64,000 bases of DNA from Roseateles sp. SL47 (GCF_026625885.1 NZ_CP113068.1:1426001-1490000); one strand, 5' to 3'; counted from the first letter of the stretch, positions 8,070 to 18,715 are shown. The notes: generated by a model from the letters alone, not told the origin. Numbers and translations: made by a program.

Positions 8070-11000
8070 TCAGCCGCGCGCCAGCAGCGGCTTCAGATAA
8101 CGGCCGGTGTGGCTGCCCTCACAGGCCGCCACCGCTTCCGGCGTGCCGGCCACCAGCATCAGGCCCCCCCCTGAACCGCCCTCGGGTCCCATGTCGATCA
8201 GCCAATCCGCCGTCTTGATGACGTCCAGGTTGTGCTCGATGATGACGATGGTGTTGCCCGCATCCCGCAGCTGATGCAGCACCTTGAGCAGCAGTGCGAT
8301 GTCGGCGAAATGCAGCCCGGTCGTGGGCTCATCCAGGATGTAGAGCGTGCGGCCGGTGTCTCGCTTGGACAGCTCCAGCGCCAGCTTCACCCGCTGTGCT
8401 TCACCGCCGCTGAGCGTGGTGGCGCTCTGGCCCAGCTTCACATAACCCAGGCCCACGTCCATCAGCGTCTGCAGCTTGCGCGCCAGTGTCGGTACCGCGT
8501 TGAAGAACGCCAGCGCATCTTCCACCGTCAGCCCCAGCACTTCCGAGATGTTCTTGCCCTTGTAGAGCACTTCCAGCGTTTCCCGGTTGTAGCGCTTGCC
8601 GCCGCAGGTGTCGCAGGGCACGTAGACATCGGGCAGGAAATGCATTTCCACCTTCAGCACGCCGTCACCCTGGCAGGACTCGCAGCGCCCGCCTGCCACG
8701 TTGAAGCTGAAGCGCCCGGCGCCATAACCCCGCTCACGGGCGGTGGGCATCTCGGCGAACAGTTCGCGGATCGGTGTGAACAGGCCGGTGTAGGTGGCCG
8801 GGTTGGAGCGTGGTGTGCGTCCGATCGGGGACTGGTCCACATTGATGACCTTGTCGAAAGCATCCATACCCTCGATCTCGTCATGCGGGGCCGGCTCCTG
8901 ATGGCTTTGGTAGAGCTTGCGGGAGACGGCGGCATACAGCGTATCGTTCACCAGCGTGCTCTTGCCCGACCCCGACACGCCGGTGACGCAGGTCAGCAGG
9001 CCCACCGGAATCTCCACCGACACGCCCTTGAGGTTGTTGCCGGTGGCATTCACGATCTTCAGGGTGCGGGCTTCCGGCATGTCCGCCAGGGTGTGGCGCT
9101 TGCGCGGCACCTCGATGCGCTCCAGGCCGCTCAGGTAACGACCGGTCGAAGAGGCTGCATTGGCCGCCACCTCCTCCGGGGTGCCCTGGGCCATGATGCG
9201 GCCGCCATGCACACCGGCACCCGGCCCCAGGTCCAGCACATGGTCCGCCGCACGGATGGCGTCTTCATCGTGCTCCACCACCAGCACGCTGTTGCCCAGG
9301 TCGCGCAGGCGGCGCAGGGTGGCGATCAACCGGTCGTTGTCGCGCTGATGCAGACCGATGCTGGGCTCATCCAGCACGTACATCACACCGGTCAGCCCTG
9401 AGCCGATCTGCGACGCCAGCCGGATGCGCTGGGCTTCCCCGCCGGACAAGGTGTCGGCGCTGCGGTCCAGGCTCAGATAGTTCAAGCCAACGTCGTTGAG
9501 GAAGCGCAGGCGGGAGGCGATTTCCCGGATCACCTTGTCGGCGATTTCGGCCTTGGCACCTTTGAGCCGCAACTGCTCAAAATACGCCAGCGCTTCCCGC
9601 AGGGTGGCGTGTTCCACCTCGTAGATCGGTTTTCCGCGCACGCCGTCAGGGGCATCGGCGGGCTGCAGCAGCACGTTGCGCGCTTCGCGCCGCAGGCGGG
9701 AGCCTTCGCAATGCGGGCAGGGTTTGGCGCTCTGGTAGCGGGCCAGCTCCTCGCGCACCGTGGCGGAATCGGTTTCCTTGAAACGCCGTTGCAGGGTCGG
9801 CAGGATGCCCTCGAACGGATGCGCCCGCTTGACGCTTCGTTTGCGTCCATTGGCACCCTCTGCCTGATAGACAAAGGTGATCTCGTCTTCGCCCGACCCC
9901 TGCAGCAGCACCTGCTGCGCGAGCGCGGGGAGTTCTTCGAACGGCTGCTCGATGTCGAAGTCGTAATGCTTGGCCACCGATTCCAGCATGGAGAAGGTGT
10001 AGGCATTGCGGCGGTCCCAGCCTTTCACCGCGCCGCTGGCCATGCTCAACGACGGGAAGGCCACCACGCGCTCCGGGTCGAAGACGGTGACCTGGCCCAG
10101 GCCTTCGCAGGACGGGCAGGCGCCCACCGGCGAGTTGAAGGAGAACAGTCGCGGCTCCAGTTCCGGCAGCGAATAGCTGCAGATCGGGCATGCGAACTTG
10201 CTGGAATAGATGGCCTCGGCCTCGGTGTCCATGTTGAGCACCAGCGCACGGCCATCGGCCAGCCGCAGGGCCGCTTCGAAGCTTTCCGCCAGGCGCTGGC
10301 GCAGGCTGTCGGCGCTGTCGTGGCGCAGCTTGATGCGGTCGACCACCACGTCGATGTCGTGCTTTTCCGCTTTCTTCAGCGCCGGCAGGTCCGGCACTTC
10401 CACGGTCTGACCGTCCACGCGGAAGCGCACATACCCCTGCGCCTGCAGGTCCTGGAACAGTTCGACAAATTCGCCCTTGCGGTCACGCACCACTGGCGCC
10501 AGCAGCATCAGGCGAGATTCATCCGGCATGGCCAGCACGGCATCCACCATCTGGCCCACGCTTTGGGCCTCCAGCGGCAGGTGATGGTCGGGGCAGAACG
10601 GCGTGCCGGCGCGGGCATACAGCAGCCGCAGGTAATCGTGGATCTCGGTCACCGTGCCCACGGTGGACCGCGGGTTGTGGCTGGTGGCTTTCTGCTCGAT
10701 GGAGATGGCGGGGGAGAGCCCCTCGATGACATCCACCTCCGGCTTGTCCATCAATTGCAGGAACTGCCGCGCGTAGGCCGACAGGCTTTCCACATACCGA
10801 CGCTGACCTTCGGCATACAGCGTGTCAAACGCCAGGCTCGATTTGCCGGAACCGGACAGGCCGGTGATCACCACCAGCTTGTTGCGGGGCAGGTCAACGT
10901 CGATGTTCTTGAGATTGTGGGTGCGGGCGCCGCGCACCCGGATCATCGGGATGTCGGCCACCGGGGTGGCAGTGCGGCTCGCGTGGACACCACTCCCCCG

Positions 11001-11102
11001 GGGGTCCGTCGCCGCAGGCCCGGGCAGCGTCGGTCCCCGTTGCTCCAGGGCATCGGCAACATCGGACGTCACGGTGGGGGTGGGCGAAACATTGGTGGAC
11101 AT
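8070..11102 (-). CDS. uvrA: Excinuclease ABC subunit A (UvrA)
   Basis: UvrA is the DNA damage-recognition ATPase of nucleotide excision repair and loads UvrB. Two ABC ATPase modules are clear: the first Walker A is [20 protein letters not shown], and the second is [16 protein letters not shown]. Signature motifs [16 protein letters not shown] and [12 protein letters not shown] and the zinc-finger cysteines (CPICSY, CPSCEG, CESCQG, CDTCGG) are all present. The conserved protein begins at [14 protein letters not shown] (ATG at 10946), which would give 958 residues. The frame stays open to 11234, and Burkholderiales UvrA proteins often carry a low-complexity N-terminal extension. I chose the ATG at 11102 (MSTNVSPT, 1010 residues); the exact start is uncertain. 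Confidence 0.93.
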   Translation of the reverse strand: MSTNVSPTPTVTSDVADALEQRGPTLPGPAATDPRGSGVHASRTATPVADIPMIRVRGARTHNLKNIDVDLPRNKLVVITGLSGSGKSSLAFDTLYAEGQRRYVESLSAYARQFLQLMDKPEVDVIEGLSPAISIEQKATSHNPRSTVGTVTEIHDYLRLLYARAGTPFCPDHHLPLEAQSVGQMVDAVLAMPDESRLMLLAPVVRDRKGEFVELFQDLQAQGYVRFRVDGQTVEVPDLPALKKAEKHDIDVVVDRIKLRHDSADSLRQRLAESFEAALRLADGRALVLNMDTEAEAIYSSKFACPICSYSLPELEPRLFSFNSPVGACPSCEGLGQVTVFDPERVVAFPSLSMASGAVKGWDRRNAYTFSMLESVAKHYDFDIEQPFEELPALAQQVLLQGSGEDEITFVYQAEGANGRKRSVKRAHPFEGILPTLQRRFKETDSATVREELARYQSAKPCPHCEGSRLRREARNVLLQPADAPDGVRGKPIYEVEHATLREALAYFEQLRLKGAKAEIADKVIREIASRLRFLNDVGLNYLSLDRSADTLSGGEAQRIRLASQIGSGLTGVMYVLDEPSIGLHQRDNDRLIATLRRLRDLGNSVLVVEHDEDAIRAADHVLDLGPGAGVHGGRIMAQGTPEEVAANAASSTGRYLSGLERIEVPRKRHTLADMPEARTLKIVNATGNNLKGVSVEIPVGLLTCVTGVSGSGKSTLVNDTLYAAVSRKLYQSHQEPAPHDEIEGMDAFDKVINVDQSPIGRTPRSNPATYTGLFTPIRELFAEMPTARERGYGAGRFSFNVAGGRCESCQGDGVLKVEMHFLPDVYVPCDTCGGKRYNRETLEVLYKGKNISEVLGLTVEDALAFFNAVPTLARKLQTLMDVGLGYVKLGQSATTLSGGEAQRVKLALELSKRDTGRTLYILDEPTTGLHFADIALLLKVLHQLRDAGNTIVIIEHNLDVIKTADWLIDMGPEGGSGGGLMLVAGTPEAVAACEGSHTGRYLKPLLARG

Positions 11103-11234
11103 GGGCCTGGACACTGCAGTAGGCGAACTCGCCATGATAGGCCCAGGACTGCTCCCGCGCCCATGGCGGGTCACGGCCTGCGCCACTGCGGGCGCCACCC
11201 AGGTCTCTCCAATGGCACGCCGCGGCCCCCACAA

Positions 11235-11542
11235 AGGGGGAGGGTGGTGAGGCGCCTGAGCCTCTAATCTTCAGTCAGGCGGCGGATCGGCAGCTCATCG
11301 CGTCCGGTCCGCAGTTCATCGCTTGGGTATGGAGATCCCCCGCCCGGGCGCGCACAGTCCAGATGACGCCGTTGCCCCCTGACATGTCTGGGAGGGTCTG
11401 CGGCGACTGGGAGCTTCCACATGGGCCCCCAGATCGATACCGACAGCACCGATCACTCCATTCGCTGGCGCCTCCGGCATTGCGCATGACGCATTGCCTG
11501 AGGGCGGTCGGCGAATCCAACATCACAGCAGGGAGAGCCACC
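11235..11542. other. Intergenic region upstream of a small membrane protein gene
   Basis: About 300 bases between the divergent uvrA and the small gene at 11543. No coding pattern is convincing. The stretch CGACAGCACCGATCACT near 11440-11458 partly resembles the CGACACTGTGATCACTGAC element in the leaders at 11927-12002 and 15102-15184, so it may hold a related promoter element. Confidence 0.4.
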
Positions 11543-11722
11543 ATGAGCGACATCACCAAGACTTTTTTCACCGCCCTGGCCGCCGTGGCCAGCGCCGCCG
11601 TCATTGCAATCTGGCTGGCGGACAAGACGGACTCCCTGCACCGCATGCCGGTGCCCGCCCAGTGGGCCAGCCAGACGGTGCCCGGACCGCAGGCCGAGCA
11701 GGCGAGCAAACCGCGCGGCTGA
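11543..11722 (+). CDS. Small single-helix membrane protein, unknown
   Basis: A 59-residue protein with a good ribosome-binding site (GGGAGAG at 11531-11537). Residues about 8-25 (FFTALAAVASAAVIAIWLA) form one membrane helix or an uncleaved signal anchor. The remaining 34 residues are polar and Pro-rich. I do not recognise a family. It precedes the VYITG-type small gene at 12003 and is separated from it by a terminator, so it is a separate transcription unit. Confidence 0.6.
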   Translation: MSDITKTFFTALAAVASAAVIAIWLADKTDSLHRMPVPAQWASQTVPGPQAEQASKPRG

Positions 11723-11804
11723 GGCCCCAGGCGCTCCCTCGGGCACCCGAGCCGGGGCCCGCTGTCCGTTCCCGCTGTCCGCCTCCGAATGCCCGCTCCA
11801 GAAC

Positions 11805-11828
11805 GCCCGCTTCCAGCGGGCTTTTTTT
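11805..11828 (+). terminator. Rho-independent terminator
   Basis: Stem GCCCGC / GCGGGC with a TTCCA loop followed by seven T residues, about 80 bases after the small gene ending at 11722. Confidence 0.8.
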
Positions 11829-11926
11829 CGTCCGCAGGCCTCCGCTCAGCCGCCGTTCCGCGACGCTTCCATCCACCGACGTTCGTCGCTGCCGAATGCA
11901 ATTCACGCCGCAAGTCTGCGCATTCA

Positions 11927-12002
11927 TCGCGAGCGCCTGGAAAGACCGGCGGGCGTTGCCGACACTGTGATCACTGACGCAGCCCACCCAACGGAGAACA
12001 TC
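11927..12002 (+). promoter_or_regulatory. Leader of VYITG protein A, shared with the leader at 15102
   Basis: This upstream segment shares TCGCGAG-(C/T)-GCCTGGA and CGACACTG-nn-ATCACTGAC, in the same order and at similar spacing, with the segment before the paralogous gene at 15185. Conservation of non-coding sequence suggests a shared promoter or leader RNA. CGGAGA at 11992-11997 is the likely ribosome-binding site. Confidence 0.5.
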
Positions 12003-12269
12003 ATGAGCACCACCAGTTTCAAGGCTTTTGCATTCGGTCTCGGCGCCACACTGGCCCTCACGCTGAGCATCCATCACCATCAGAACGAGCAGGCCCGTCT
12101 GGCCTCGGTCATCAAGCTGGAGCCGGTCTACATCACCGGCAAGCGCGCTGACCGCATGGACGTGAAGCAACTGCCCACCGTCTACATCACCGGCAGCCGG
12201 GCCAGCCAGCCCAGCCGCGAGGCCACCCTGGCCGCCAACCCGGTGGCCTGCTCCACGCAGCTCTGCTGA
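12003..12269 (+). CDS. Small exported-looking protein with two VYITG repeats (paralogue A)
   Basis: 88 residues. An N-terminal hydrophobic segment (FKAFAFGLGATLALTLSI, about 6-23) is followed by two copies of a short motif, VYITGKR (42-48) and VYITGSR (60-66), 18 residues apart; the second is preceded by LPT. The paralogue at 15185 has the same layout (TSFKA-hydrophobic helix-ASV-KL-VYITG-x-R-LPTVYITG-x-R). The motif resembles the L-x-x-V-x-V/I-T-G segment at the start of TonB-dependent receptor plugs, including those encoded at the end of this window. No known domain is recognised. Two cysteines lie at the C-terminus (ACSTQLC). Confidence 0.7.
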   Translation: MSTTSFKAFAFGLGATLALTLSIHHHQNEQARLASVIKLEPVYITGKRADRMDVKQLPTVYITGSRASQPSREATLAANPVACSTQLC

Positions 12270-12311
12270 ACTTCAGCGGTTGGCTGCCTCAGAAGCGCTT
12301 CGGCGCTTGCA

Positions 12312-12346
12312 AGAACGCCTGGCCTGCGCCGGGCGTTCTGCTTTTT
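12312..12346 (+). terminator. Rho-independent terminator
   Basis: AGAACGCC pairs with GGCGTTCT across a 12-base loop and is followed by GCTTTTT. It ends the VYITG gene A transcript, and its position supports placing the start of the next gene downstream at 12421. Confidence 0.75.
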
Positions 12347-12420
12347 GGGCCTCGTCTTCACGAGTGATGTCCGTCTGGGTCCGCACCGACATCCCATCGC
12401 CCGGACGCCACAATCGGCCC

Positions 12421-14955
12421 ATGATGCCTTCTGCCACCCGCCGCTGCAGCCGCTTGCTGGCGCCGCTACGTACCCTGCTGCTGCTGACGCTCCTGGCCAC
12501 CCTGCTGGGAGCAACGCCCCGCCTGCAGGCCCAGACACCCGACAACGCACCACCGGACCCCGCCCAGCTGCTTGAAGCCGCCCGCAAGGACATGGACGCG
12601 GTACGTGCCACCCAGGACGACAACCTGGATGAAGCCGGCACGCTGCAGCTCCGCAAGCGGGCGCTGTCGGCCCAGACCCAGGCGCAGGAGGCCGCTGCGG
12701 CGCTGACCCCTGAACTGGAGGACGTGCAGGCCCGCCTGGCCCAGCTTGGCAAGCCGGCGGATGGGGTCAAGGAATCCGCCGACGTGGCCAAGCAACGGGC
12801 CGAGCTGATGGCCGCCGTGTCCAAGCTGGATTCGCAGATCAAGCTGGCGCGGCTCATGGCGGTGGAGGCGGAGCAGGCTGCTGCCACCGCGCTGGACAAC
12901 CGCCGGTCGCAACTGGGGGCCCGCCTGGGCGAGCGGGTCGATGCCCTGGCCGGGGTGCATTTCTGGCGCACCCTGGCGCGTGATGGCCCCCAGGATCTGC
13001 GTCGTCTCCAGGAATTCGGCGGCGAGATGGCGCAGCGGCTACGAGGCGTGTCCCCCGGCCAATGGTGGGGCCTGGCCGCTGCGGTGGTGGTGTTGCTGCT
13101 GTTGCATGTGGGATTGCAGCGCGGGGTGGCCTATCTGAGCTCCCACCGTGTGGCGCCGGGGCGGCTGAGGCGCTCCCTCTATGCCTGCGGGGTGCTGCTG
13201 ACCCGCACGCTGACGCCGGGGCTGATCGGCCACGCGGCGGTGCTGGTCCTAAGCCTGGAGGACACCTCCACCGCACGGCTGGACAGCTGGCTGCACCATG
13301 CCGAGGCCATCGTCTGGTTCGGCGCCTTTGTGTATGGGCTGGCCGTTGCACTGCTGATGCCACGCAAGCCGTCCTGGCGGCTGCCCCCGATTCCGGACAC
13401 CACCACCGCGCGGCTGGCTTGGTTTCCGTCCACCTTTGCCCTGTCGGTGGTTTTGAGCTGGATCTCCATCCGCCTGGCGACAGCCCTGCAGGCCAGTGAC
13501 GTCATGCTGGGGACGGTGAGCGCAGGTTCCGCCCTGCTGTTCATCCTGGTGCTGTCGGCGGCGCTCTGGCGGGCGCAGCGCAAGGGCGTGGACGCGGCCG
13601 AGGCCCGGGAGGAAACCAGGGAGGAAACCAGGGAGGAAGCCCGGGAGCAGCGCGGCAAGGAGGGGGCCTCCTACTCGCCCTCCGAGCCACCGCCGAGTTT
13701 GCCGCTGTGGCTGTCGCTGTTGCGCTCCGCCCTCTGGGTGGTGTTGGCCGGTGCGCTGGTGGCGCTGCTGATCGGTTTTGTTGGCCTGGGCAGTTTTGTG
13801 GTGAATCAGCTGGTGTGGGGCTTGATCGTGCTCAGCGCTGCCTACCTGATCGCCGCCGTCGTTGACGATCTCTGCATGTGGCTGCTCAAGCGCAGCCTGT
13901 GGGCGGCGGAAGCCGGCGCATCCGGCCACGACTCGACCGCGCCAGCTTCAGGCGGATCGGCGCCCGCCTCCGCCGCCGCATCCGTGACCACCACCGCCGC
14001 CCGCACCCGGGCCCAGGCCGCCGTGCTGCTGTCCGGGGTCACCCGCGTGCTGGTGGGGCTGTTTGCCCTGGTGCTGCTGCTGGCGCCCTTCGGCGAGGGC
14101 CCACTGGAGCTGTTTGCCCGTGCCGGCCGGGTGCAGGAAGGCCTGTCCATCGGCGAGTTGAGCCTCAGGCCGATGGCCCTGTTGCAAGGCCTGCTGGTGC
14201 TGGTGCTGGGCCTGCTGGCGGTGCGGCTGCTCAAGCAGTGGTTGTCCGACCGCTACATGCCCACCACCCGCATGGACGGTGGCATGCGGATGTCGGTCAC
14301 CACCCTCTTCGGTTATGTGGGCATGGTGGCGGTGATTGCAGCCGCCATGTCGGCGGTGGGGGTGGGGCTGGAACGGGTGGCCTGGGTGGCGAGTGCGCTG
14401 TCGGTCGGCATCGGTTTTGGCCTGCAGGCGGTGGTGCAGAACTTTGTGTCCGGCTTGATTTTGCTGGCAGAGCGGCCGGTCAAGGTGGGGGATTGGGTGG
14501 CGCTGTCCGGCGTGGAGGGAGACATCCGCCGCATCAATGTGCGGGCCACCGAAATCCAGATGGGTGACCGCTCCACCGTCATCGTCCCGAATTCGGAATT
14601 CATCACCAAGATTGTCCGCAACGTCACTTATGGGGAGTCGCTGGGCATGGTGCAGTTCAAGCTGCCGATGCCGCTGGCGACCGACACCACGCGAGCGCGG
14701 GCGCTCATTCTGGAAGCCTTCCGGGCGCATCCCAGTGTGCTGAGCTCACCGGCGCCCAATGTGCAGATGGATGGCATTGATGCCGCCGGCACCCAGCTGG
14801 TTCTGAATGCCAGCGGATTTGTGGATTCCCCGCGCGCGGCTTATGGCGTGAAAAGCGACCTGCTGTTTGATGTGCTCAACCGCCTGCGCCTGGCCGGCCT
14901 GCTGGCGGGTCAAACGTCGGTGCCGGCTCAGGAGGCGCCTGACCCGGCAAGCTGA
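12421..14955 (+). CDS. DUF3772 / MscS-type mechanosensitive channel protein
   Basis: About 844 residues with an N-terminal signal sequence (LLLLTLLATLLGATPRLQAQ). A coiled-coil-prone periplasmic DUF3772-like part follows (about residues 30-190), then many membrane helices. The C-terminal MscS domain is recognised by the pore-lining region ASALSVGIGFGLQAVVQNF and by VEGDIRRINVRATEIQ and STVIVPNSEFI of the beta domain. It resembles large MscK/YbdG-type channels, which release solutes on hypo-osmotic shock. The frame is open from 12280, but the terminator at 12312-12346 lies within that extension, so ATG 12421 (ATGATG) is preferred. A low-complexity Glu/Arg-rich loop lies near residues 395-420. 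Confidence 0.87.
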   Translation: MMPSATRRCSRLLAPLRTLLLLTLLATLLGATPRLQAQTPDNAPPDPAQLLEAARKDMDAVRATQDDNLDEAGTLQLRKRALSAQTQAQEAAAALTPELEDVQARLAQLGKPADGVKESADVAKQRAELMAAVSKLDSQIKLARLMAVEAEQAAATALDNRRSQLGARLGERVDALAGVHFWRTLARDGPQDLRRLQEFGGEMAQRLRGVSPGQWWGLAAAVVVLLLLHVGLQRGVAYLSSHRVAPGRLRRSLYACGVLLTRTLTPGLIGHAAVLVLSLEDTSTARLDSWLHHAEAIVWFGAFVYGLAVALLMPRKPSWRLPPIPDTTTARLAWFPSTFALSVVLSWISIRLATALQASDVMLGTVSAGSALLFILVLSAALWRAQRKGVDAAEAREETREETREEAREQRGKEGASYSPSEPPPSLPLWLSLLRSALWVVLAGALVALLIGFVGLGSFVVNQLVWGLIVLSAAYLIAAVVDDLCMWLLKRSLWAAEAGASGHDSTAPASGGSAPASAAASVTTTAARTRAQAAVLLSGVTRVLVGLFALVLLLAPFGEGPLELFARAGRVQEGLSIGELSLRPMALLQGLLVLVLGLLAVRLLKQWLSDRYMPTTRMDGGMRMSVTTLFGYVGMVAVIAAAMSAVGVGLERVAWVASALSVGIGFGLQAVVQNFVSGLILLAERPVKVGDWVALSGVEGDIRRINVRATEIQMGDRSTVIVPNSEFITKIVRNVTYGESLGMVQFKLPMPLATDTTRARALILEAFRAHPSVLSSPAPNVQMDGIDAAGTQLVLNASGFVDSPRAAYGVKSDLLFDVLNRLRLAGLLAGQTSVPAQEAPDPAS

Positions 14956-15101
14956 GCCGCCATCGGCAAGGAGGGGCCCCTGATCCTCGGAGCAGCCCCG
15001 GAGCACCCCAGGAGTACCCCGGGGACCGCGCAGGACGGGACGACATCCCGTTCACTTTCATCCGGACTGGCTGCATCTCACGCCGTCTCCCTGCCGCTTC
15101 G

Positions 15102-15184
15102 TCGCGAGTGCCTGGAGATCTTCGCCGTCGATGACGACACTGCAATCACTGACTCACCACTGATGCAGCCCCAAGGAGATCAAC
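15102..15184 (+). promoter_or_regulatory. Leader of VYITG protein B, shared with the leader at 11927
   Basis: Contains TCGCGAGTGCCTGGAGA and CGACACTGCAATCACTGAC, matching the arrangement before the paralogous gene at 12003. AAGGAGAT before the start codon is a strong ribosome-binding site. Confidence 0.5.
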
Positions 15185-15487
15185 ATGAGCACCCTTCCCA
15201 CCCGTCGCACCTTCCGCACCAGCACCGCCACCAGCTTCAAGGCCCTGGCCTTCGGTGTGGTCGCCACCGCCACCCTGACGGTCGGCATCTGCCACGCCGA
15301 GGCCCAGCGCGAACGCGCCGCCAGCGTCGTCAAGCTGGACACGGTCTACATCACCGGCACGCGCATGGTGGCCCGGGCGGACGTCCAGACCCTGCCCACC
15401 GTCTACATCACCGGCCGCCGCGCCACCACGGTCGAAGACACGCAAGTGGCCCTGGCGGAAGCGGCCATCCCCACGCACCAGCTCTGA
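15185..15487 (+). CDS. Small exported-looking protein with two VYITG repeats (paralogue B)
   Basis: 100 residues, paralogous to the protein encoded at 12003. It has a basic N-terminus (TRRTFRTSTATSFKA), a hydrophobic segment (LAFGVVATATLTVGICHAEA) with a plausible cleavage site after HAEA, then VYITGTR (54-60) and VYITGRR (73-79), 19 residues apart. Both paralogues share the second motif context LPTVYITG. The two genes flank the mechanosensitive channel gene, and each lies in its own unit ending in a terminator. No database family is recognised. The pairing suggests gene duplication followed by insertion or retention of the channel gene between the copies. Confidence 0.7.
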   Translation: MSTLPTRRTFRTSTATSFKALAFGVVATATLTVGICHAEAQRERAASVVKLDTVYITGTRMVARADVQTLPTVYITGRRATTVEDTQVALAEAAIPTHQL

Positions 15488-15518
15488 GATCAGCCGACGC
15501 TGTATCAGTCGTGAGGAC

Positions 15519-15543
15519 AAACGCCCGGCATTGCCGGGCGTTT
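15519..15543. terminator. Bidirectional terminator between VYITG gene B and recQ
   Basis: The near-perfect palindrome AAACGCCCGGCA / TGCCGGGCGTTT lies between two convergent genes. It has A and T flanks on both sides and can serve both strands. Confidence 0.75.
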
Positions 15544-15575
15544 GTCATTGGGGGGCCTGCTGCCCAAGCGCAAGG

Positions 15576-17444
15576 TCAACGCGTGTCCAGCACCCGCAGC
15601 AGGTCCTCGCCATAGGCTTCGAGTTTCTTGGCGCCGACGCCGCTGATGCCCGCCAGCTCGTCCAGCGAGCGCGGATGCTGCCGGGCCATTTCGGCCAGTG
15701 TGACGTTCTGGAAGATCACATAGGCGGGCAGGCCATGCTCCCGCGCCACTTCCGCGCGCCAGGCCTTGAGCGAATCGAAGCGATGCTGGGCATCCGGCGA
15801 CAGGTCCGGGTCCGCCAGTACCGCCCGCCTTCCGCCAGTGCCACTGCGGCTGGTCTTGCCCTTGCGGGCCGGAGCGGTCGGCTGGCGCAGCAGCAGCTCC
15901 ACCTCCCCCTTCAACACCGCCCGGGCGGATTCGTTGAGCGACAGCGTGTGAAACTCGCCCTCGCTGACCACATGCCCCAGCGCAATCAGCTGGCGCAGCA
16001 CCGCCCGCCACTGCTGCTCGCTCAACTGGGCGCCGATGGCCCAGGTGGACAGATGCTGATGGCCGTACTGCCGCACTTTGTCCGTGTCCTTGCCGCGCAG
16101 CACATCAATCAGATGCCCGGCGCCGAAACGCTGCCCGCCGTTCTGGCGGAAGCGATAGATGCAGGACAACGCCATCCGCGCCGCTTCGGTTGCATCCCAG
16201 GTGGCGGGCGGATTCAGGCAGTTGTCGCAGTTGCCGCAAGGCTCGCTCTGCTCCCCGAAATACGACAGCAGCCGCTGTCGCCGGCAATCGGTGGCTTCCG
16301 CCAGGGCCAGCAGCGCATCCAGTTTGCCGCGCTGCACCTGCTTGAACTCCTCGGTGGAGGGGCTCTCGTCGATCATGCGCCGCTGGTTGACCACGTCCGC
16401 CAGCCCATAAGCCATCCAGGCCTGCGCCGGGGCGCCATCGCGGCCTGCGCGGCCCGTCTCCTGGTAATACCCTTCGATGTTCTTCGGCAAATCCAGATGG
16501 GCCACGAAGCGCACGTCGGGTTTGTCGATGCCCATGCCAAAGGCGACGGTGGCGACCATCACAATGCCGTCCTCGCGCAGGAAACGGTCCTGGTGGCGCT
16601 TGCGGATGTCGCTGTCCATGCCTGCGTGATAGGGCAGGGCGGACACCCCCTCGGCGCGCAGCCACTCGGCGGTGTCCTCCACCTTCTTGCGGCTCTGGCA
16701 GTAAACCACACCGGCCTCGCCGTCGTGATCGTCCTGGATGAAGCGGAGCAACTGCTCCTTCGGCTTGTCCTTCTCGACGATCAGATAGCGGATGTTGGGC
16801 CGGTCGAAACTGGCGATGAAGACGCGGGCGTCCTGCAGCTGCAGCCGCTCGATGATGTCGGCACGGGTGATGTCGTCTGCCGTGGCCGTGAGCGCGATGC
16901 GCGGCACGTCCGGGAAACGCTCATGCAGCAGGCTCAGCGACAGATATTCGCTGCGGAAGTCATGGCCCCATTGGCTCACGCAGTGGGCCTCGTCGATGGC
17001 AAACAGGCTGAGCAGCCCGCGCTCATGCAGCGACGTCAGCTGCGCCAGGAAACGCGGGGTGTTGAGCCGTTCCGGCGCGGCGTACAGCAGTGACAGCCGC
17101 CCGGCCAGCATTTCCCGTTCGATGGCCTGGGCCTCTTCCAGAGACTGGCTGGAATTCAGGAAGGCGGCATGGACGCCGGCTTCTTCCAGCGCGCCCACCT
17201 GGTCGTGCATCAGGGCGATCAGCGGACTGACCACCACGGTGACGCCATGGCCGGCCCGCTGGCGGACGATGGCCGGCACCTGATAGCAGAGGCTTTTGCC
17301 ACCGCCGGTGGGCATCAGCACCAGCGCGTCGCCGCCGTCGGTCACGTGCTCCACGATCGCGGCCTGCTGGCCGCGGAACGCGTTGTAGCCGAACACCTCT
17401 TGCAGGATGTGGATCGGGGCGGGATGATGCTTCGGCGGACTCAT
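15576..17444 (-). CDS. recQ: ATP-dependent DNA helicase RecQ
   Basis: A 622-residue RecQ helicase, a 3'-5' DNA unwinding enzyme in recombination and repair. Helicase motifs are Walker [20 protein letters not shown] box [24 protein letters not shown], and motif [15 protein letters not shown] RecQ-Ct zinc site follows ([12 protein letters not shown], then CGNCDNC), then the winged helix. A single HRDC domain closes the protein ([30 protein letters not shown]). The start at 17444 ([10 protein letters not shown]) matches the usual start just before the helicase core; the upstream open frame shows no conserved sequence. It is divergent from the GGDEF gene. Confidence 0.95.
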   Translation of the reverse strand: MSPPKHHPAPIHILQEVFGYNAFRGQQAAIVEHVTDGGDALVLMPTGGGKSLCYQVPAIVRQRAGHGVTVVVSPLIALMHDQVGALEEAGVHAAFLNSSQSLEEAQAIEREMLAGRLSLLYAAPERLNTPRFLAQLTSLHERGLLSLFAIDEAHCVSQWGHDFRSEYLSLSLLHERFPDVPRIALTATADDITRADIIERLQLQDARVFIASFDRPNIRYLIVEKDKPKEQLLRFIQDDHDGEAGVVYCQSRKKVEDTAEWLRAEGVSALPYHAGMDSDIRKRHQDRFLREDGIVMVATVAFGMGIDKPDVRFVAHLDLPKNIEGYYQETGRAGRDGAPAQAWMAYGLADVVNQRRMIDESPSTEEFKQVQRGKLDALLALAEATDCRRQRLLSYFGEQSEPCGNCDNCLNPPATWDATEAARMALSCIYRFRQNGGQRFGAGHLIDVLRGKDTDKVRQYGHQHLSTWAIGAQLSEQQWRAVLRQLIALGHVVSEGEFHTLSLNESARAVLKGEVELLLRQPTAPARKGKTSRSGTGGRRAVLADPDLSPDAQHRFDSLKAWRAEVAREHGLPAYVIFQNVTLAEMARQHPRSLDELAGISGVGAKKLEAYGEDLLRVLDTR

Positions 17445-17553
17445 GGAGCCCGCGATTGTCCAGGAGAAAGCAGGACTGGGTCCGGACGATGGTGTCGGAC
17501 CGGTCAAAGGACGCCCGCCCACCCCATTTGGCGGGTCTCGGAGACCCCATCCC

Positions 17554-18522
17554 ATGATTGCTCCCCCCTTGCCCACCAATGAGGACGCCCGTGTGGCCAC
17601 CTTGCGGGTGCTCCAGATTCTGGACACCGACCCGGATGAGCGATTCGATCGCATCACCCGGATGGCGCGGCGCATCTTTCAGGTGCCGATTGCGCTGGTC
17701 AGCCTGGTGGATGCGGACCGTCTCTGGTTCAAATCCTCGCAGGGCCTGGACCTCCGCGAGGCGCCGCGAGACACTTCCTTTTGCGGCCACGCCATCCTGG
17801 CGGATGACATCCTGCTGATCCCGGATGCCCTGCTGGACCCGCGTTTTGCCGACAACCCGATCGTGACCGGCCCCCCGCACGTTCGTTTCTACGCGGGTTG
17901 TCCGGTTCGTTCGCCCTCCGGACATCGTTTGGGTACCTTGTGCCTCATCGACCCCATGCCGCGAGGTTTTGATGCGGACGATCAGGCCACGCTGCGCGAC
18001 ATGGCGCACATGGTGGAACAGCAGTTTGCGTCGCTGTATGCGGCGATGGTGGACGAGCTGACCGGGCTGGCCAACCGGCGTGGCTTTGAATCGCAGGCGG
18101 GGCACGTGCTGGCCCTGTGCCAGCGCAATGACTGGCCGGCCACCTTGCTGTTCTTTGATCTGGACCGCTTCAAGCAGGTGAACGAGCACTACGGGCATGC
18201 GGAAGGTGACTGGGCCCTGAAGGCGTTTGCCGACCTGCTGCGTTTCTGCCTGCGGGCATCGGACGTGGTGGCGCGCACCGGCGGGGACGAATTCGTGGCC
18301 TTGCTAAGCGGCACCGCGATTGCGGAGAAAGATCGTGCGCTGGAGCGGCTGGACACCCAGCTCAAGGCGCTGACGCTACGGGCGCAGCGGGGCTATGCGC
18401 TGGAATTCAGCGTGGGGAGCGCGGCGATGGGAGCCGGGCAGCCGTTGGAGCTGGAAGAACTGCTGGCTCAGGCGGATGCGGCCATGGATGAGCATAAGCA
18501 GCTGCGACGGCGGGCGGCTTGA
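17554..18522 (+). CDS. GAF-GGDEF diguanylate cyclase
   Basis: 322 residues. The N-terminal GAF sensor domain (about 20-160) contains the common [28 protein letters not shown] and [19 protein letters not shown] stretches. The C-terminal GGDEF domain begins at [13 protein letters not shown] and has an intact active site TGGDEF, so it should make cyclic di-GMP from two GTP. No RxxD product-inhibition motif was identified with confidence. There is no membrane segment, so it is cytoplasmic. The start ATG at 17554 ([13 protein letters not shown]) fits typical GAF proteins of this type; the frame extends upstream into the recQ promoter region. Confidence 0.88.
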   Translation: MIAPPLPTNEDARVATLRVLQILDTDPDERFDRITRMARRIFQVPIALVSLVDADRLWFKSSQGLDLREAPRDTSFCGHAILADDILLIPDALLDPRFADNPIVTGPPHVRFYAGCPVRSPSGHRLGTLCLIDPMPRGFDADDQATLRDMAHMVEQQFASLYAAMVDELTGLANRRGFESQAGHVLALCQRNDWPATLLFFDLDRFKQVNEHYGHAEGDWALKAFADLLRFCLRASDVVARTGGDEFVALLSGTAIAEKDRALERLDTQLKALTLRAQRGYALEFSVGSAAMGAGQPLELEELLAQADAAMDEHKQLRRRAA

Positions 18523-18715
18523 GCGTCTTTCGGGCACCACCTTCGACAGGTGGGTGCGCCCACCCGAGCATGGGAGCCACGCTGGAATTTTCAGCAGGAC
18601 TGGCGCCCCGGGGCAGACGGCATAATTGCGGTTATTGCCGCCACGCCACTCCCTGGCCCCCCTGGGAGTGCCGGGCGGCGACAATTTTTTAACCATACGC
18701 AAGCGGACGGCAACC

